DNA from: Pseudolysobacter antarcticus
Lineage (GTDB): Bacteria; Pseudomonadota; Gammaproteobacteria; Xanthomonadales; Rhodanobacteraceae
DNA length: 64,000 bases
Direction of reading: 5' to 3'
Assembly (NCBI RefSeq): GCF_004168365.1
Contig: NZ_CP035704.1
Coordinates: 248,001-312,000, forward strand
Shown in pieces: positions 1-7,592 of the stretch. Within the stretch, counting starts at the first letter, position 1. Each line of letters begins with the position of its first letter. The position numbers and the translations under genes were made by a program. The notes under the pieces were generated by a model that ran no database searches, had not been told where the DNA came from, and saw only the letters and a program-made list of their open reading frames with translations.

Positions 1-6
1 GGTCTG

Positions 7-55
7 CGCACGGTTTTGGTGCGGCGCAGCACTTGATCTGCACCATCTAGGAGCA
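7..55 (+). promoter_or_regulatory. Two putative NtrC binding sites upstream of glnA1
   Basis: Two imperfect dyads resemble the NtrC consensus TGCACY-N5-RGTGCA. Site A (7-23) has left half CGCACG and right half GGTGCG around GTTTT; site B (39-55) has TGCACC and GGAGCA around ATCTA. Their centres are about 32 bp apart, close to three helical turns, and lie about 139 and 107 bp upstream of the predicted +1 of the sigma-54 promoter at 128-143. This matches the enhancer arrangement known for enterobacterial glnA. Site B is the better match. Binding is inferred. Confidence 0.6.
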
Positions 56-127
56 GAAAGGCGCTGCCAACCCGGTCCGCGTGAATAACTTCTCGGCAAG
101 CCATTGTTTTTAATTCGAAAATATAAC

Positions 128-143
128 TGGCATGGCGGTTGCT
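128..143 (+). promoter_or_regulatory. Sigma-54 (-24/-12) promoter of glnA1
   Basis: TGGCAT, five bases, then TTGCT fits the RpoN consensus TGGCAY-N5-TTGCW at every conserved position. The -24 GG and -12 GC are correctly spaced, which puts +1 near base 154 and leaves a leader of about 36 bases containing the AGGAG ribosome site at 177-181 before the ATG at 190. Together with the upstream NtrC-like dyads this predicts nitrogen-limited activation by the NtrC encoded at 45.9 kb. Confidence 0.85.
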
Positions 144-189
144 ATAACGAAGTTCAACCTTTCTATTTACTTACTCAGGAGCCCCTTTT

Positions 190-1599
190 ATGTCCGCCGC
201 AAATGTCCAGAAGCTGATCCAGGAACACGACGTGGAGTTCGTCGATCTGCGTTTTGCCGATATGCTCGGCAAGCAGCACCACGTGACGTTTCCGGCCCAC
301 GCCGCGGACGACGCGCTGTTCGAAGAAGGCAAGATGTTCGACGGCTCCTCGATTGCTGGCTGGAAAGGCATCAACGAATCGGACATGGTGCTGATGCCCG
401 ATCCCGACAGCGCCGTGCTCGACCCGTTCAGCGAAGCGCCAACCTTGATCCTGAATTGCGACGTGCTCGAACCCAGCACCATGCAAGCGTATTCGCGCTG
501 CCCGCGTTCCATCGGCCGCCGTGCTGAGGCCTTCATCAAAGCCTCGGGTGTGGCCGACATTGGCCACTTCGGCCCCGAACCCGAATTCTTCATCTTCGAC
601 AACGTGCGCTGGCGCAACGAAATGTCCGGTGCGTCGTTCGAGATCGAATCCGAAGAAGCCGCCTGGAGCAGCAACAAGGAATTCGAAGGCGGCAACTCCG
701 GCCACCGTCCGGGCGTGAAGGGCGGTTATTTTCCGGTATCGCCGGTCGATTCGCTCGGCGACATGCGCGGCGAAATGTGCAAACTGCTCGAAGCCATGGG
801 CCAGGTCGTCGAAGTACATCATCACGAAGTCGCCACCGCCGGCCAGTGCGAAATCGGCACACGCTTCAACACGCTCGTGAAGAAAGGCGACGAACTGCTC
901 GCGCTCAAATACGTCGTGCAGAACGTCGCGCATCGCAACGGCAAAACCGCCACCTTCATGCCCAAGCCGATCGTCGGCGACAACGGCTCCGGCATGCACG
1001 TGCATCAGTCCCTGACTAAAGGCGGCACCAACCTGTTCGCTGGCGATCTGTACGGCGGCCTGAGCCAGACCGCGCTGTATTACATCGGCGGCATCTTCAA
1101 GCACGCCCGTGCGATCAATGCCTTCAGCAACTCCGGCACCAACAGCTACAAGCGTCTCGTGCCCGGTTACGAAGCGCCGGTGATGCTCGCCTACTCGGCC
1201 CGCAACCGCTCGGCCAGCTGCCGCATTCCGTTCGTGCACAGCCCGAAAGCGCGGCGCATCGAAGTGCGTTTCCCCGATCCGATCAACACCGGCTATCTCA
1301 CCTTCTCGGCGTTGCTGATGGCCGGGCTGGACGGCATCCTCAACAAGATCGATCCGGGTGCACCGATGGACAAGGATCTGTACGACTTGCCGCCGGAAGA
1401 AGAGAAGGGCATTCCGACCGTATGCCACAGTCTGGATCAGGCACTCGAAGCATTGAACAAGGATCGCGCGTTCCTGACCGCGGGCGGCGTGTTCTCGGAC
1501 GACTTCATCGATGCCTACATCGAGTTGAAGATGCAGGAAGTGACGCGCTTCCGTGCGGCCACGCATCCGATCGAATACCAGATGTATTACTCGATCTAA
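190..1599 (+). CDS. glnA: Glutamine synthetase type I (copy 1)
   Basis: Cytoplasmic GlnA, 469 residues, the usual length for dodecameric GSI. It condenses glutamate and ammonia to glutamine with ATP. Visible landmarks are the N-terminal beta-grasp region with DRFADM-like LRFADMLGK, the FDGSSI segment, the EPEFFIFD metal-binding strand, [10 protein letters not shown], and the adenylylation loop DLYDLPPEE with Tyr398, so GlnE control is expected (GSI-beta). The ATG at 190 follows AGGAG at 177-181. It sits behind a sigma-54 promoter with NtrC-like sites. From base 244 to 1597 the DNA matches the second copy at 4739-6092; only codons 14-15 differ at protein level (Asp-Val here, Ala-Ile there). 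Confidence 0.98.
   Translation: MSAANVQKLIQEHDVEFVDLRFADMLGKQHHVTFPAHAADDALFEEGKMFDGSSIAGWKGINESDMVLMPDPDSAVLDPFSEAPTLILNCDVLEPSTMQAYSRCPRSIGRRAEAFIKASGVADIGHFGPEPEFFIFDNVRWRNEMSGASFEIESEEAAWSSNKEFEGGNSGHRPGVKGGYFPVSPVDSLGDMRGEMCKLLEAMGQVVEVHHHEVATAGQCEIGTRFNTLVKKGDELLALKYVVQNVAHRNGKTATFMPKPIVGDNGSGMHVHQSLTKGGTNLFAGDLYGGLSQTALYYIGGIFKHARAINAFSNSGTNSYKRLVPGYEAPVMLAYSARNRSASCRIPFVHSPKARRIEVRFPDPINTGYLTFSALLMAGLDGILNKIDPGAPMDKDLYDLPPEEEKGIPTVCHSLDQALEALNKDRAFLTAGGVFSDDFIDAYIELKMQEVTRFRAATHPIEYQMYYSI
244..1597 (+). repeat. Long direct repeat, glnA unit 1
   Basis: About 1,354 bp that match 4739-6092 (offset 4,495). The overlapping reading frames on both strands translate identically in the two places, so synonymous positions are also unchanged. 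Similarity breaks sharply at both ends: about 18 codons after the start and inside the stop codon (TAA here, TGA in copy 2). The flanks are unrelated. Confidence 0.95.
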
Positions 1600-1613
1600 A
1601 ACAAATTCAGGCG

Positions 1614-1758
1614 GTTCCGGCGTTGCGGGGGTGCGGCGCCGGAACGTCCGAATCAACAGATAAGGAGAAAGGAGCGAAACACGACGCACAGACGTCGTTT
1701 GCTGGGGAGGGATAGGAGCTGGACTTGGGATTACCGCACGACGCGATTGTGTCGTGCG
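1614..1758 (+). other. Two hairpins in the glnA1-porin intergenic region
   Basis: The 233-base gap between glnA1 and the porin gene holds two clear inverted repeats. The first pairs GTTCCGGCG (1614-1622) with CGCCGGAAC (1637-1645), nine pairs around a 14-base loop. The second pairs CGCACGAC (1735-1742) with GTCGTGCG (1751-1758), eight pairs around eight bases. Neither is followed by a T-run, so they are weak candidates for intrinsic terminators; they may stabilise or process a glnA-porin transcript. No sigma-54 motif was found in this gap. Confidence 0.5.
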
Positions 1759-1832
1759 CAGGCAGGCGTGCAACACGGCGCGTCTGCATGAATACCCACC
1801 GTGCCCTTAACCCGCAAAAAAAGGAATGAGCC

Positions 1833-2600
1833 ATGAAGCGCACTGCGTTTGCTGTTGCAATTTCGATCGCACTATTGAGCGTCGCTCGCACGGCGTTCGC
1901 GGAGGACGCAGTACCCGCCGCACCAGCGAATCCGTGGGTCGGATCGCTGACCGTGGCTAGTGATTATATTTTTCGTGGCTTGACCCAGACCAATGAAAAA
2001 CCTGCTTTGCAGGGCGGTCTGGAGTACGACGATCCCAGTGGTATGTACGCGGGATTCTGGGGAAGCAGCATCAGTTGGCTGTCGGATTACTCGACCTCGG
2101 CCGCGCCGGTGTCGAGCAATGTCGAGTTCGATTTCTACGCCGGTTATCGCGGCAAGTTCAACGATGACTTCGGCTACGACGTTGGCCTCTACACCTACTA
2201 TTATCCGGGCACCTATCCCGGCGGATTCACGAGTGCGAACACGACCGAAATCTACGGCGCGTTGTCGTACAAATTCGTCTCGCTGAAATATTCACACACG
2301 CTGAGCAACGCCTTCGGTTTCAGCGACACCAAGAACTCGGGCTACATCGATCTTTCGGCGAACTACGAGTTCGTGCCGAGCTGGCTGCTGAATGCCCACG
2401 TCGGTCACCAGCGCATCGATGGTTTTGGCGATGCCTCGTACACCGACTACAAGCTCGGCATCACCAAGAATTTCGACAAGGGTTTCGCGCTCGCGATCGC
2501 CTATTTCGACAGCAATGCCGACAAGTCTGTTTACACCAATTACTACGATCACTTTGTCGGTCGCTCGACCGGCGTCATCACGCTGACCAAGACGTTCTGA
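1833..2600 (+). CDS. TorF family putative outer-membrane porin
   Basis: 255 residues starting with a Sec signal peptide (about residues 1-24, ending RTAFA-E). The mature part is rich in alternating aromatic and polar residues (SDYIFRGLTQTNE, VEFDFYAGYRG) and ends in a C-terminal phenylalanine (LTKTF), as in outer-membrane beta-barrels. SDYIFRG near the mature N-terminus is typical of the TorF/gcw_chp family. The ATG at 1833 follows AAGGAATGAGCC. It lies between glutamine synthetase and the P-II/AmtB pair, a frequent arrangement in this order, so a role in passage of nitrogen compounds across the outer membrane is likely but unproven. Confidence 0.85.
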   Translation: MKRTAFAVAISIALLSVARTAFAEDAVPAAPANPWVGSLTVASDYIFRGLTQTNEKPALQGGLEYDDPSGMYAGFWGSSISWLSDYSTSAAPVSSNVEFDFYAGYRGKFNDDFGYDVGLYTYYYPGTYPGGFTSANTTEIYGALSYKFVSLKYSHTLSNAFGFSDTKNSGYIDLSANYEFVPSWLLNAHVGHQRIDGFGDASYTDYKLGITKNFDKGFALAIAYFDSNADKSVYTNYYDHFVGRSTGVITLTKTF

Positions 2601-3005
<405 letters not shown>

Positions 3006-3033
3006 CCGCATCCCTATCAATGAGGCGACCCCA

Positions 3034-4515
3034 ATGATTACCGCAACTCGAACTCCCGATCTAAAAAGTTACACGCCGATGCTGATCGCACTCGCCTGCG
3101 GCGCCGCTGCACTTTTGCTCGCTCAATACGGCTTCGCCCAGGATGCCGTGCCCGCCGTTGCAGCGGCTGTAGCGCCGCCACCCGCACCGGTGCCAAACAA
3201 GGGCGATACGGCGTGGATGCTGACTTCCACCGCATTGGTATTGCTGATGTCGGTGCCCGCACTTGCGTTGTTCTATGGCGGCCTGGTGCGCACCAAAAAC
3301 ATGCTGTCGGTGTTGATGCAGGTGTTTGTCGTATTTTCGCTGATCACGGTGCTGTGGTTCGTTTACGGCTACAGCATTGCGTTCACCGAAGGCAATCCTT
3401 TCTTCGGCGGAATCTCGCGATTGTTTCTCAACGGCACGTTCACTCCAGCCGACGGTTCTTTCTCGATGGCCGCCACGTTTTCCAAGGCGACGCCGCTTTA
3501 TGAAATCGTGTTTGCAGTATTCCAGGCGACCTTCGCCGCGATCACCTGCTGCCTGATTCTGGGTTCGATCGTGGAGCGCGTGAAATTTTCCGCGGTGCTG
3601 ATTTTTATGGTGATCTGGTTCACCTTCAGCTATCTGCCGATCGCGCACATGGTCTGGTTCTGGGCCGGCCCGGATGCGTATGTCGACGCCAGCAAGAGTG
3701 ACGCGATCAACGCCACCGCCGGTTACATCTGGCAGATGGGCGCGCTCGATTTCGCTGGCGGTACGGTCGTGCATATCAATGCCGGTGTGGCCGGTTTGAT
3801 CGGTGCATACATGCTCGGCAAACGCGTCGGTTATGGCAAGGAAGCGATCCGTCCGCACAGCCTGACCATGACCATGATCGGCGCCTCGCTGTTGTGGTTC
3901 GGCTGGTTCGGTTTCAACGCCGGCTCCGCACTTGAGGCGAACGGTTCGGCTGCGCTCGCGTTTCTCAACACCTATCTCGCCACGGCGTGCGCGGTGTTGT
4001 CGTGGACGCTGGTCGAGTGGCTCGTGAAGGGTAAACCATCAATGCTCGGTGCGGCTTCCGGCGCGGTTGCCGGGCTGGTTGCCATTACTCCGGCGGCGGG
4101 CAATGTCGGTGTGCCGGGCGCGTTCGCGATCGGTCTGGCCGCGGGCGTGATCTGTCTCTGGGGTGTGATGGGTTTGAAAAAAATTATCAAAGCCGACGAT
4201 TCACTCGACGTGTTTGGCGTGCACGCGCTCGGTGGCATCAGCGGCGCGTTGCTGACTGGTATATTCAATGCGCCGAGTCTCGGGGGACCGGGTTCGACCC
4301 AGGATTGGGTGAAGATGACGATGGGTTATCCGGGTATTCCGCAACAGTTGTTGATCCAGGCCAAGGCGGTTGGTATCACGATCGTGTGGACGGCGGTGGT
4401 GGCATTCATCGCGTTCAAGATCGCTGATCTGATCGTCGGTCTGCGCGTGACCGAAGAGCAGGAACGCGAAGGTCTCGATATCAGTTCGCATGGTGAGTCG
4501 GCATACGATATGTAG
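3034..4515 (+). CDS. amtB: Ammonium transporter
   Basis: 493-residue Amt/Rh/MEP family channel of the inner membrane. A hydrophobic N-terminal segment (about residues 16-36, ending QYGFAQ) looks like a signal peptide and is followed by a Pro/Ala-rich linker, then eleven predicted helices. Family marks include DTAWMLTSTALVLLM, FYGGLVR, WFWAGPDAY, GALDFAGGTVVHINAG with its pore histidine, and GWFGFNAGSAL. The start follows GAGGCG. It carries ammonium into the cell and is gated by the P-II protein encoded immediately upstream. Confidence 0.96.
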   Translation: MITATRTPDLKSYTPMLIALACGAAALLLAQYGFAQDAVPAVAAAVAPPPAPVPNKGDTAWMLTSTALVLLMSVPALALFYGGLVRTKNMLSVLMQVFVVFSLITVLWFVYGYSIAFTEGNPFFGGISRLFLNGTFTPADGSFSMAATFSKATPLYEIVFAVFQATFAAITCCLILGSIVERVKFSAVLIFMVIWFTFSYLPIAHMVWFWAGPDAYVDASKSDAINATAGYIWQMGALDFAGGTVVHINAGVAGLIGAYMLGKRVGYGKEAIRPHSLTMTMIGASLLWFGWFGFNAGSALEANGSAALAFLNTYLATACAVLSWTLVEWLVKGKPSMLGAASGAVAGLVAITPAAGNVGVPGAFAIGLAAGVICLWGVMGLKKIIKADDSLDVFGVHALGGISGALLTGIFNAPSLGGPGSTQDWVKMTMGYPGIPQQLLIQAKAVGITIVWTAVVAFIAFKIADLIVGLRVTEEQEREGLDISSHGESAYDM

Positions 4516-4684
4516 CCGTTATCGCGCTCGGCGTTTGCGCGGACTTTGCGCAGCGCCGGGTGCAACTCCGGGTCGGCGTTCGCATGTGGGTGCGGCGCCG
4601 ACTTTTCCATGCATTGAGATAGCAAATTTTTACCGCGGTCTGCGATGATGCGAATCCCGTAACCATCACCACCCAGGAGATTTT

Positions 4685-6094
4685 ATGTCCGCTGCGAATG
4701 TCCAGAAGCTGATCCAGGAACACGCGATCGAATTCGTTGATCTGCGTTTTGCCGATATGCTCGGCAAGCAGCACCACGTGACGTTTCCGGCCCACGCCGC
4801 GGACGACGCGCTGTTCGAAGAAGGCAAGATGTTCGACGGCTCCTCGATTGCTGGCTGGAAAGGCATCAACGAATCGGACATGGTGCTGATGCCCGATCCC
4901 GACAGCGCCGTGCTCGACCCGTTCAGCGAAGCGCCAACCTTGATCCTGAATTGCGACGTGCTCGAACCCAGCACCATGCAAGCGTATTCGCGCTGCCCGC
5001 GTTCCATCGGCCGCCGTGCTGAGGCCTTCATCAAAGCCTCGGGTGTGGCCGACATTGGCCACTTCGGCCCCGAACCCGAATTCTTCATCTTCGACAACGT
5101 GCGCTGGCGCAACGAAATGTCCGGTGCGTCGTTCGAGATCGAATCCGAAGAAGCCGCCTGGAGCAGCAACAAGGAATTCGAAGGCGGCAACTCCGGCCAC
5201 CGTCCGGGCGTGAAGGGCGGTTATTTTCCGGTATCGCCGGTCGATTCGCTCGGCGACATGCGCGGCGAAATGTGCAAACTGCTCGAAGCCATGGGCCAGG
5301 TCGTCGAAGTACATCATCACGAAGTCGCCACCGCCGGCCAGTGCGAAATCGGCACACGCTTCAACACGCTCGTGAAGAAAGGCGACGAACTGCTCGCGCT
5401 CAAATACGTCGTGCAGAACGTCGCGCATCGCAACGGCAAAACCGCCACCTTCATGCCCAAGCCGATCGTCGGCGACAACGGCTCCGGCATGCACGTGCAT
5501 CAGTCCCTGACTAAAGGCGGCACCAACCTGTTCGCTGGCGATCTGTACGGCGGCCTGAGCCAGACCGCGCTGTATTACATCGGCGGCATCTTCAAGCACG
5601 CCCGTGCGATCAATGCCTTCAGCAACTCCGGCACCAACAGCTACAAGCGTCTCGTGCCCGGTTACGAAGCGCCGGTGATGCTCGCCTACTCGGCCCGCAA
5701 CCGCTCGGCCAGCTGCCGCATTCCGTTCGTGCACAGCCCGAAAGCGCGGCGCATCGAAGTGCGTTTCCCCGATCCGATCAACACCGGCTATCTCACCTTC
5801 TCGGCGTTGCTGATGGCCGGGCTGGACGGCATCCTCAACAAGATCGATCCGGGTGCACCGATGGACAAGGATCTGTACGACTTGCCGCCGGAAGAAGAGA
5901 AGGGCATTCCGACCGTATGCCACAGTCTGGATCAGGCACTCGAAGCATTGAACAAGGATCGCGCGTTCCTGACCGCGGGCGGCGTGTTCTCGGACGACTT
6001 CATCGATGCCTACATCGAGTTGAAGATGCAGGAAGTGACGCGCTTCCGTGCGGCCACGCATCCGATCGAATACCAGATGTATTACTCGATCTGA
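4685..6094 (+). CDS. glnA: Glutamine synthetase type I (copy 2)
   Basis: 469 residues, identical to the copy at 190-1599 except residues 14-15 (Ala-Ile instead of Asp-Val). Tyr398 in the adenylylation loop and all catalytic segments are intact, so it should be active. An AGGAG site at 4675-4679 precedes the ATG. The upstream 169 bases are unrelated to those of copy 1 and I see no sigma-54 motif, so the two copies probably have different expression. An intrinsic terminator follows at 6103. Use of two different stop codons argues that these are two real loci rather than a simple duplicated assembly segment, although long-read confirmation would help. Confidence 0.97.
   Translation: MSAANVQKLIQEHAIEFVDLRFADMLGKQHHVTFPAHAADDALFEEGKMFDGSSIAGWKGINESDMVLMPDPDSAVLDPFSEAPTLILNCDVLEPSTMQAYSRCPRSIGRRAEAFIKASGVADIGHFGPEPEFFIFDNVRWRNEMSGASFEIESEEAAWSSNKEFEGGNSGHRPGVKGGYFPVSPVDSLGDMRGEMCKLLEAMGQVVEVHHHEVATAGQCEIGTRFNTLVKKGDELLALKYVVQNVAHRNGKTATFMPKPIVGDNGSGMHVHQSLTKGGTNLFAGDLYGGLSQTALYYIGGIFKHARAINAFSNSGTNSYKRLVPGYEAPVMLAYSARNRSASCRIPFVHSPKARRIEVRFPDPINTGYLTFSALLMAGLDGILNKIDPGAPMDKDLYDLPPEEEKGIPTVCHSLDQALEALNKDRAFLTAGGVFSDDFIDAYIELKMQEVTRFRAATHPIEYQMYYSI
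4739..6092 (+). repeat. Long direct repeat, glnA unit 2
   Basis: Partner of 244-1597, in the same orientation. The 3.1 kb between the two units holds the porin, P-II and amtB genes, so homologous recombination between the repeats would delete or duplicate all three. Confidence 0.95.
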
Positions 6095-6102
6095 AAATAA
6101 TT

Positions 6103-6134
6103 AAAGAGACGGCGCAGCTGGCGTCGTCTCTTTT
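6103..6134 (+). terminator. Intrinsic terminator after glnA2
   Basis: AAAGAGACG pairs with CGTCTCTTT around a GC-rich loop, with T-rich sequence at the end, nine bases after the glnA2 stop. The following stretch to 6316 is AT-rich, holds no convincing gene and separates this + strand block from the minus-strand glycosyltransferase. Confidence 0.8.
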
Positions 6135-6316
6135 CTCAGCACGCATGATTGCCAAAAGGCGGCGGTGGCGAACCAGCAGTAATTGTTGATCGTATTTTAA
6201 TTACGCACGAATACCTAATTTTCTTATCGAAAATTGCTATCGGATTTATTATTTTAATAATCGTAATAGTTGCACTGTCAGAAGACTATCGATAAAACCA
6301 TCACGGAAGATCCTGC

Positions 6317-7420
6317 TCAGGCGTCAGCCAAGGGCTTGCGCAATCGAATGGTTTTCCACGCTGCCAATACGGTTTCCAGGGTTATGTTCTCGACATGATC
6401 GGATAGCGGTGGTCCGCCCAACGTCACCACATCGCTACCGGTCGGGCTGCGAGGTTTCCACATTGCCGGCGGCGCTGCGCCATACAAAACCAGCAGCGGG
6501 CAGCCTAGCGCGGCTGCGGCATGCGCCGGACCGGTATCGATGGATATCATTCCGCGCGCGATTTCGAGCAGACTGAATAATCGTCGCAACGGCAAATCCG
6601 TGGCCGCGACTTGCACACACTTCAGTTGCGATGCTTTTTCTACGTCGCTTAGCAGCGTCGCTTCCTGCGGTGATCCACACAGGATTAATCGCGTCTGCGG
6701 CAACTGTGTGTGCAGTGCCTGTAACAGTCCGACCCAGCGCTCGATCGGCCACGCTTTCGAATCGCCGAATTGCCCGAGCCGACCTCGTTTGAACGTGCGT
6801 TTGTTGCCGATCTGAAGCAACAGAAAATCGTGATTTTGCAAGCCGTGCTGTTGCACCCAGGCATCGCGATCGCTGCGATCGACCGCATCGATAGCCAATT
6901 TCGGTGCAGGCAGCAAATCTTCAGGTTGCCATGGGTATTCGCCCGCGTTGAACGCTGGCGGGTTCAGTCGGCCGAGATGCATCCAGCGGTCATTCCAGTG
7001 CTCTCCTTGCTGATCGCGATGCTCGCTCGCAAATACACAGCGTTGCTTGGATACCCCGCCACGGCGCAACAGCCAGCGCACTTTATCGAGGGCGTGATCG
7101 TCGCAAACATATACCGGACTTTGCGGATTTTCGCGCAATGCAGACACCAGCCGCCACTGGCTGGAATCGAGCACATACGGACGTCGCCGACTGCGCACAA
7201 GCCACGTCGAATCGACATCGGGATGACGCGTAAACAGCGGTTGCATCCATCCGCCCGAGCCAATCAACTGGCACGGCTTGCCATAACGTCGGTGCAGCAA
7301 ATGCAGCAACGGTGTCAGCAGGATCAGGTCGCCGAGCGCGCCGAAGCGTACGACGATGGGAGATAAAGCCGCGCCTCTCCGTGCGGCAGAGGTATCGGCA
7401 ATCTCGGTGACTGGATTCAT
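6317..7420 (-). CDS. Glycosyltransferase family 9 (heptosyltransferase-like)
   Basis: About 367 residues from ATG 7420; a longer in-frame extension to 7546 runs through a terminator hairpin and is not used. The GT9 marks are the N-terminal FGALGDLILLTPLL loop, FKRGRLGQF-type donor region, the central LILCGSPQE strand, and DTGPAHAAAALGCPLLVLYG near the C-terminus. GT9 enzymes transfer heptose or related sugars from ADP-sugars to lipopolysaccharide core on the cytoplasmic face. No other LPS gene lies beside it, so the exact sugar cannot be named. Only a weak ribosome site (AAGAA) precedes it. Confidence 0.85.
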   Translation of the reverse strand: MNPVTEIADTSAARRGAALSPIVVRFGALGDLILLTPLLHLLHRRYGKPCQLIGSGGWMQPLFTRHPDVDSTWLVRSRRRPYVLDSSQWRLVSALRENPQSPVYVCDDHALDKVRWLLRRGGVSKQRCVFASEHRDQQGEHWNDRWMHLGRLNPPAFNAGEYPWQPEDLLPAPKLAIDAVDRSDRDAWVQQHGLQNHDFLLLQIGNKRTFKRGRLGQFGDSKAWPIERWVGLLQALHTQLPQTRLILCGSPQEATLLSDVEKASQLKCVQVAATDLPLRRLFSLLEIARGMISIDTGPAHAAAALGCPLLVLYGAAPPAMWKPRSPTGSDVVTLGGPPLSDHVENITLETVLAAWKTIRLRKPLADA

Positions 7421-7493
7421 GGGTGATTCTTGGCAGCGATCGGATCGGCGCGAATATAGCAAGCCGCATGCGCGCCGTGTTTTGGTTTCCGCA

Positions 7494-7537
7494 TAAACAA
7501 AAACTCCCGGCCTTCGCAGACCGGGAGTTTTCTTTTG
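7494..7537 (-). terminator. Terminator after the S53 protease gene
   Basis: AAACTCCCGG pairs with CCGGGAGTTT around CCTTCGCAGA. On the minus strand the stem is followed by a T-rich run, so it ends transcription from the protease gene; on the plus strand it is also followed by T-rich sequence, making it potentially bidirectional. It sits between the protease stop (7593) and the start of the glycosyltransferase (7420). Confidence 0.85.
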
Positions 7538-7592
7538 ATCGATCAACCGATTCGCCTATTAGCGCGGCGGATCGGTCATCAAGCGTGACAGC

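Noticed and set aside
175-1776. 533-codon open frame antisense to glnA1 (and its twin at 4481-6061)
   Set aside because: It mirrors the codon pattern of glnA, has no ribosome site or family match, and occurs twice only because glnA is duplicated.
1600-1832. Riboswitch or attenuator before the porin gene
   Set aside because: Two hairpins are present but there is no T-run, leader peptide or known aptamer pattern, so only the hairpins are reported.
3061-3858. 265-codon antisense frame in amtB
   Set aside because: Shadow of a strongly supported transporter gene, no start signal.
7421-7546. Upstream extension of the GT9 glycosyltransferase
   Set aside because: It would translate through a strong terminator hairpin; family homology begins at about ATG 7420.
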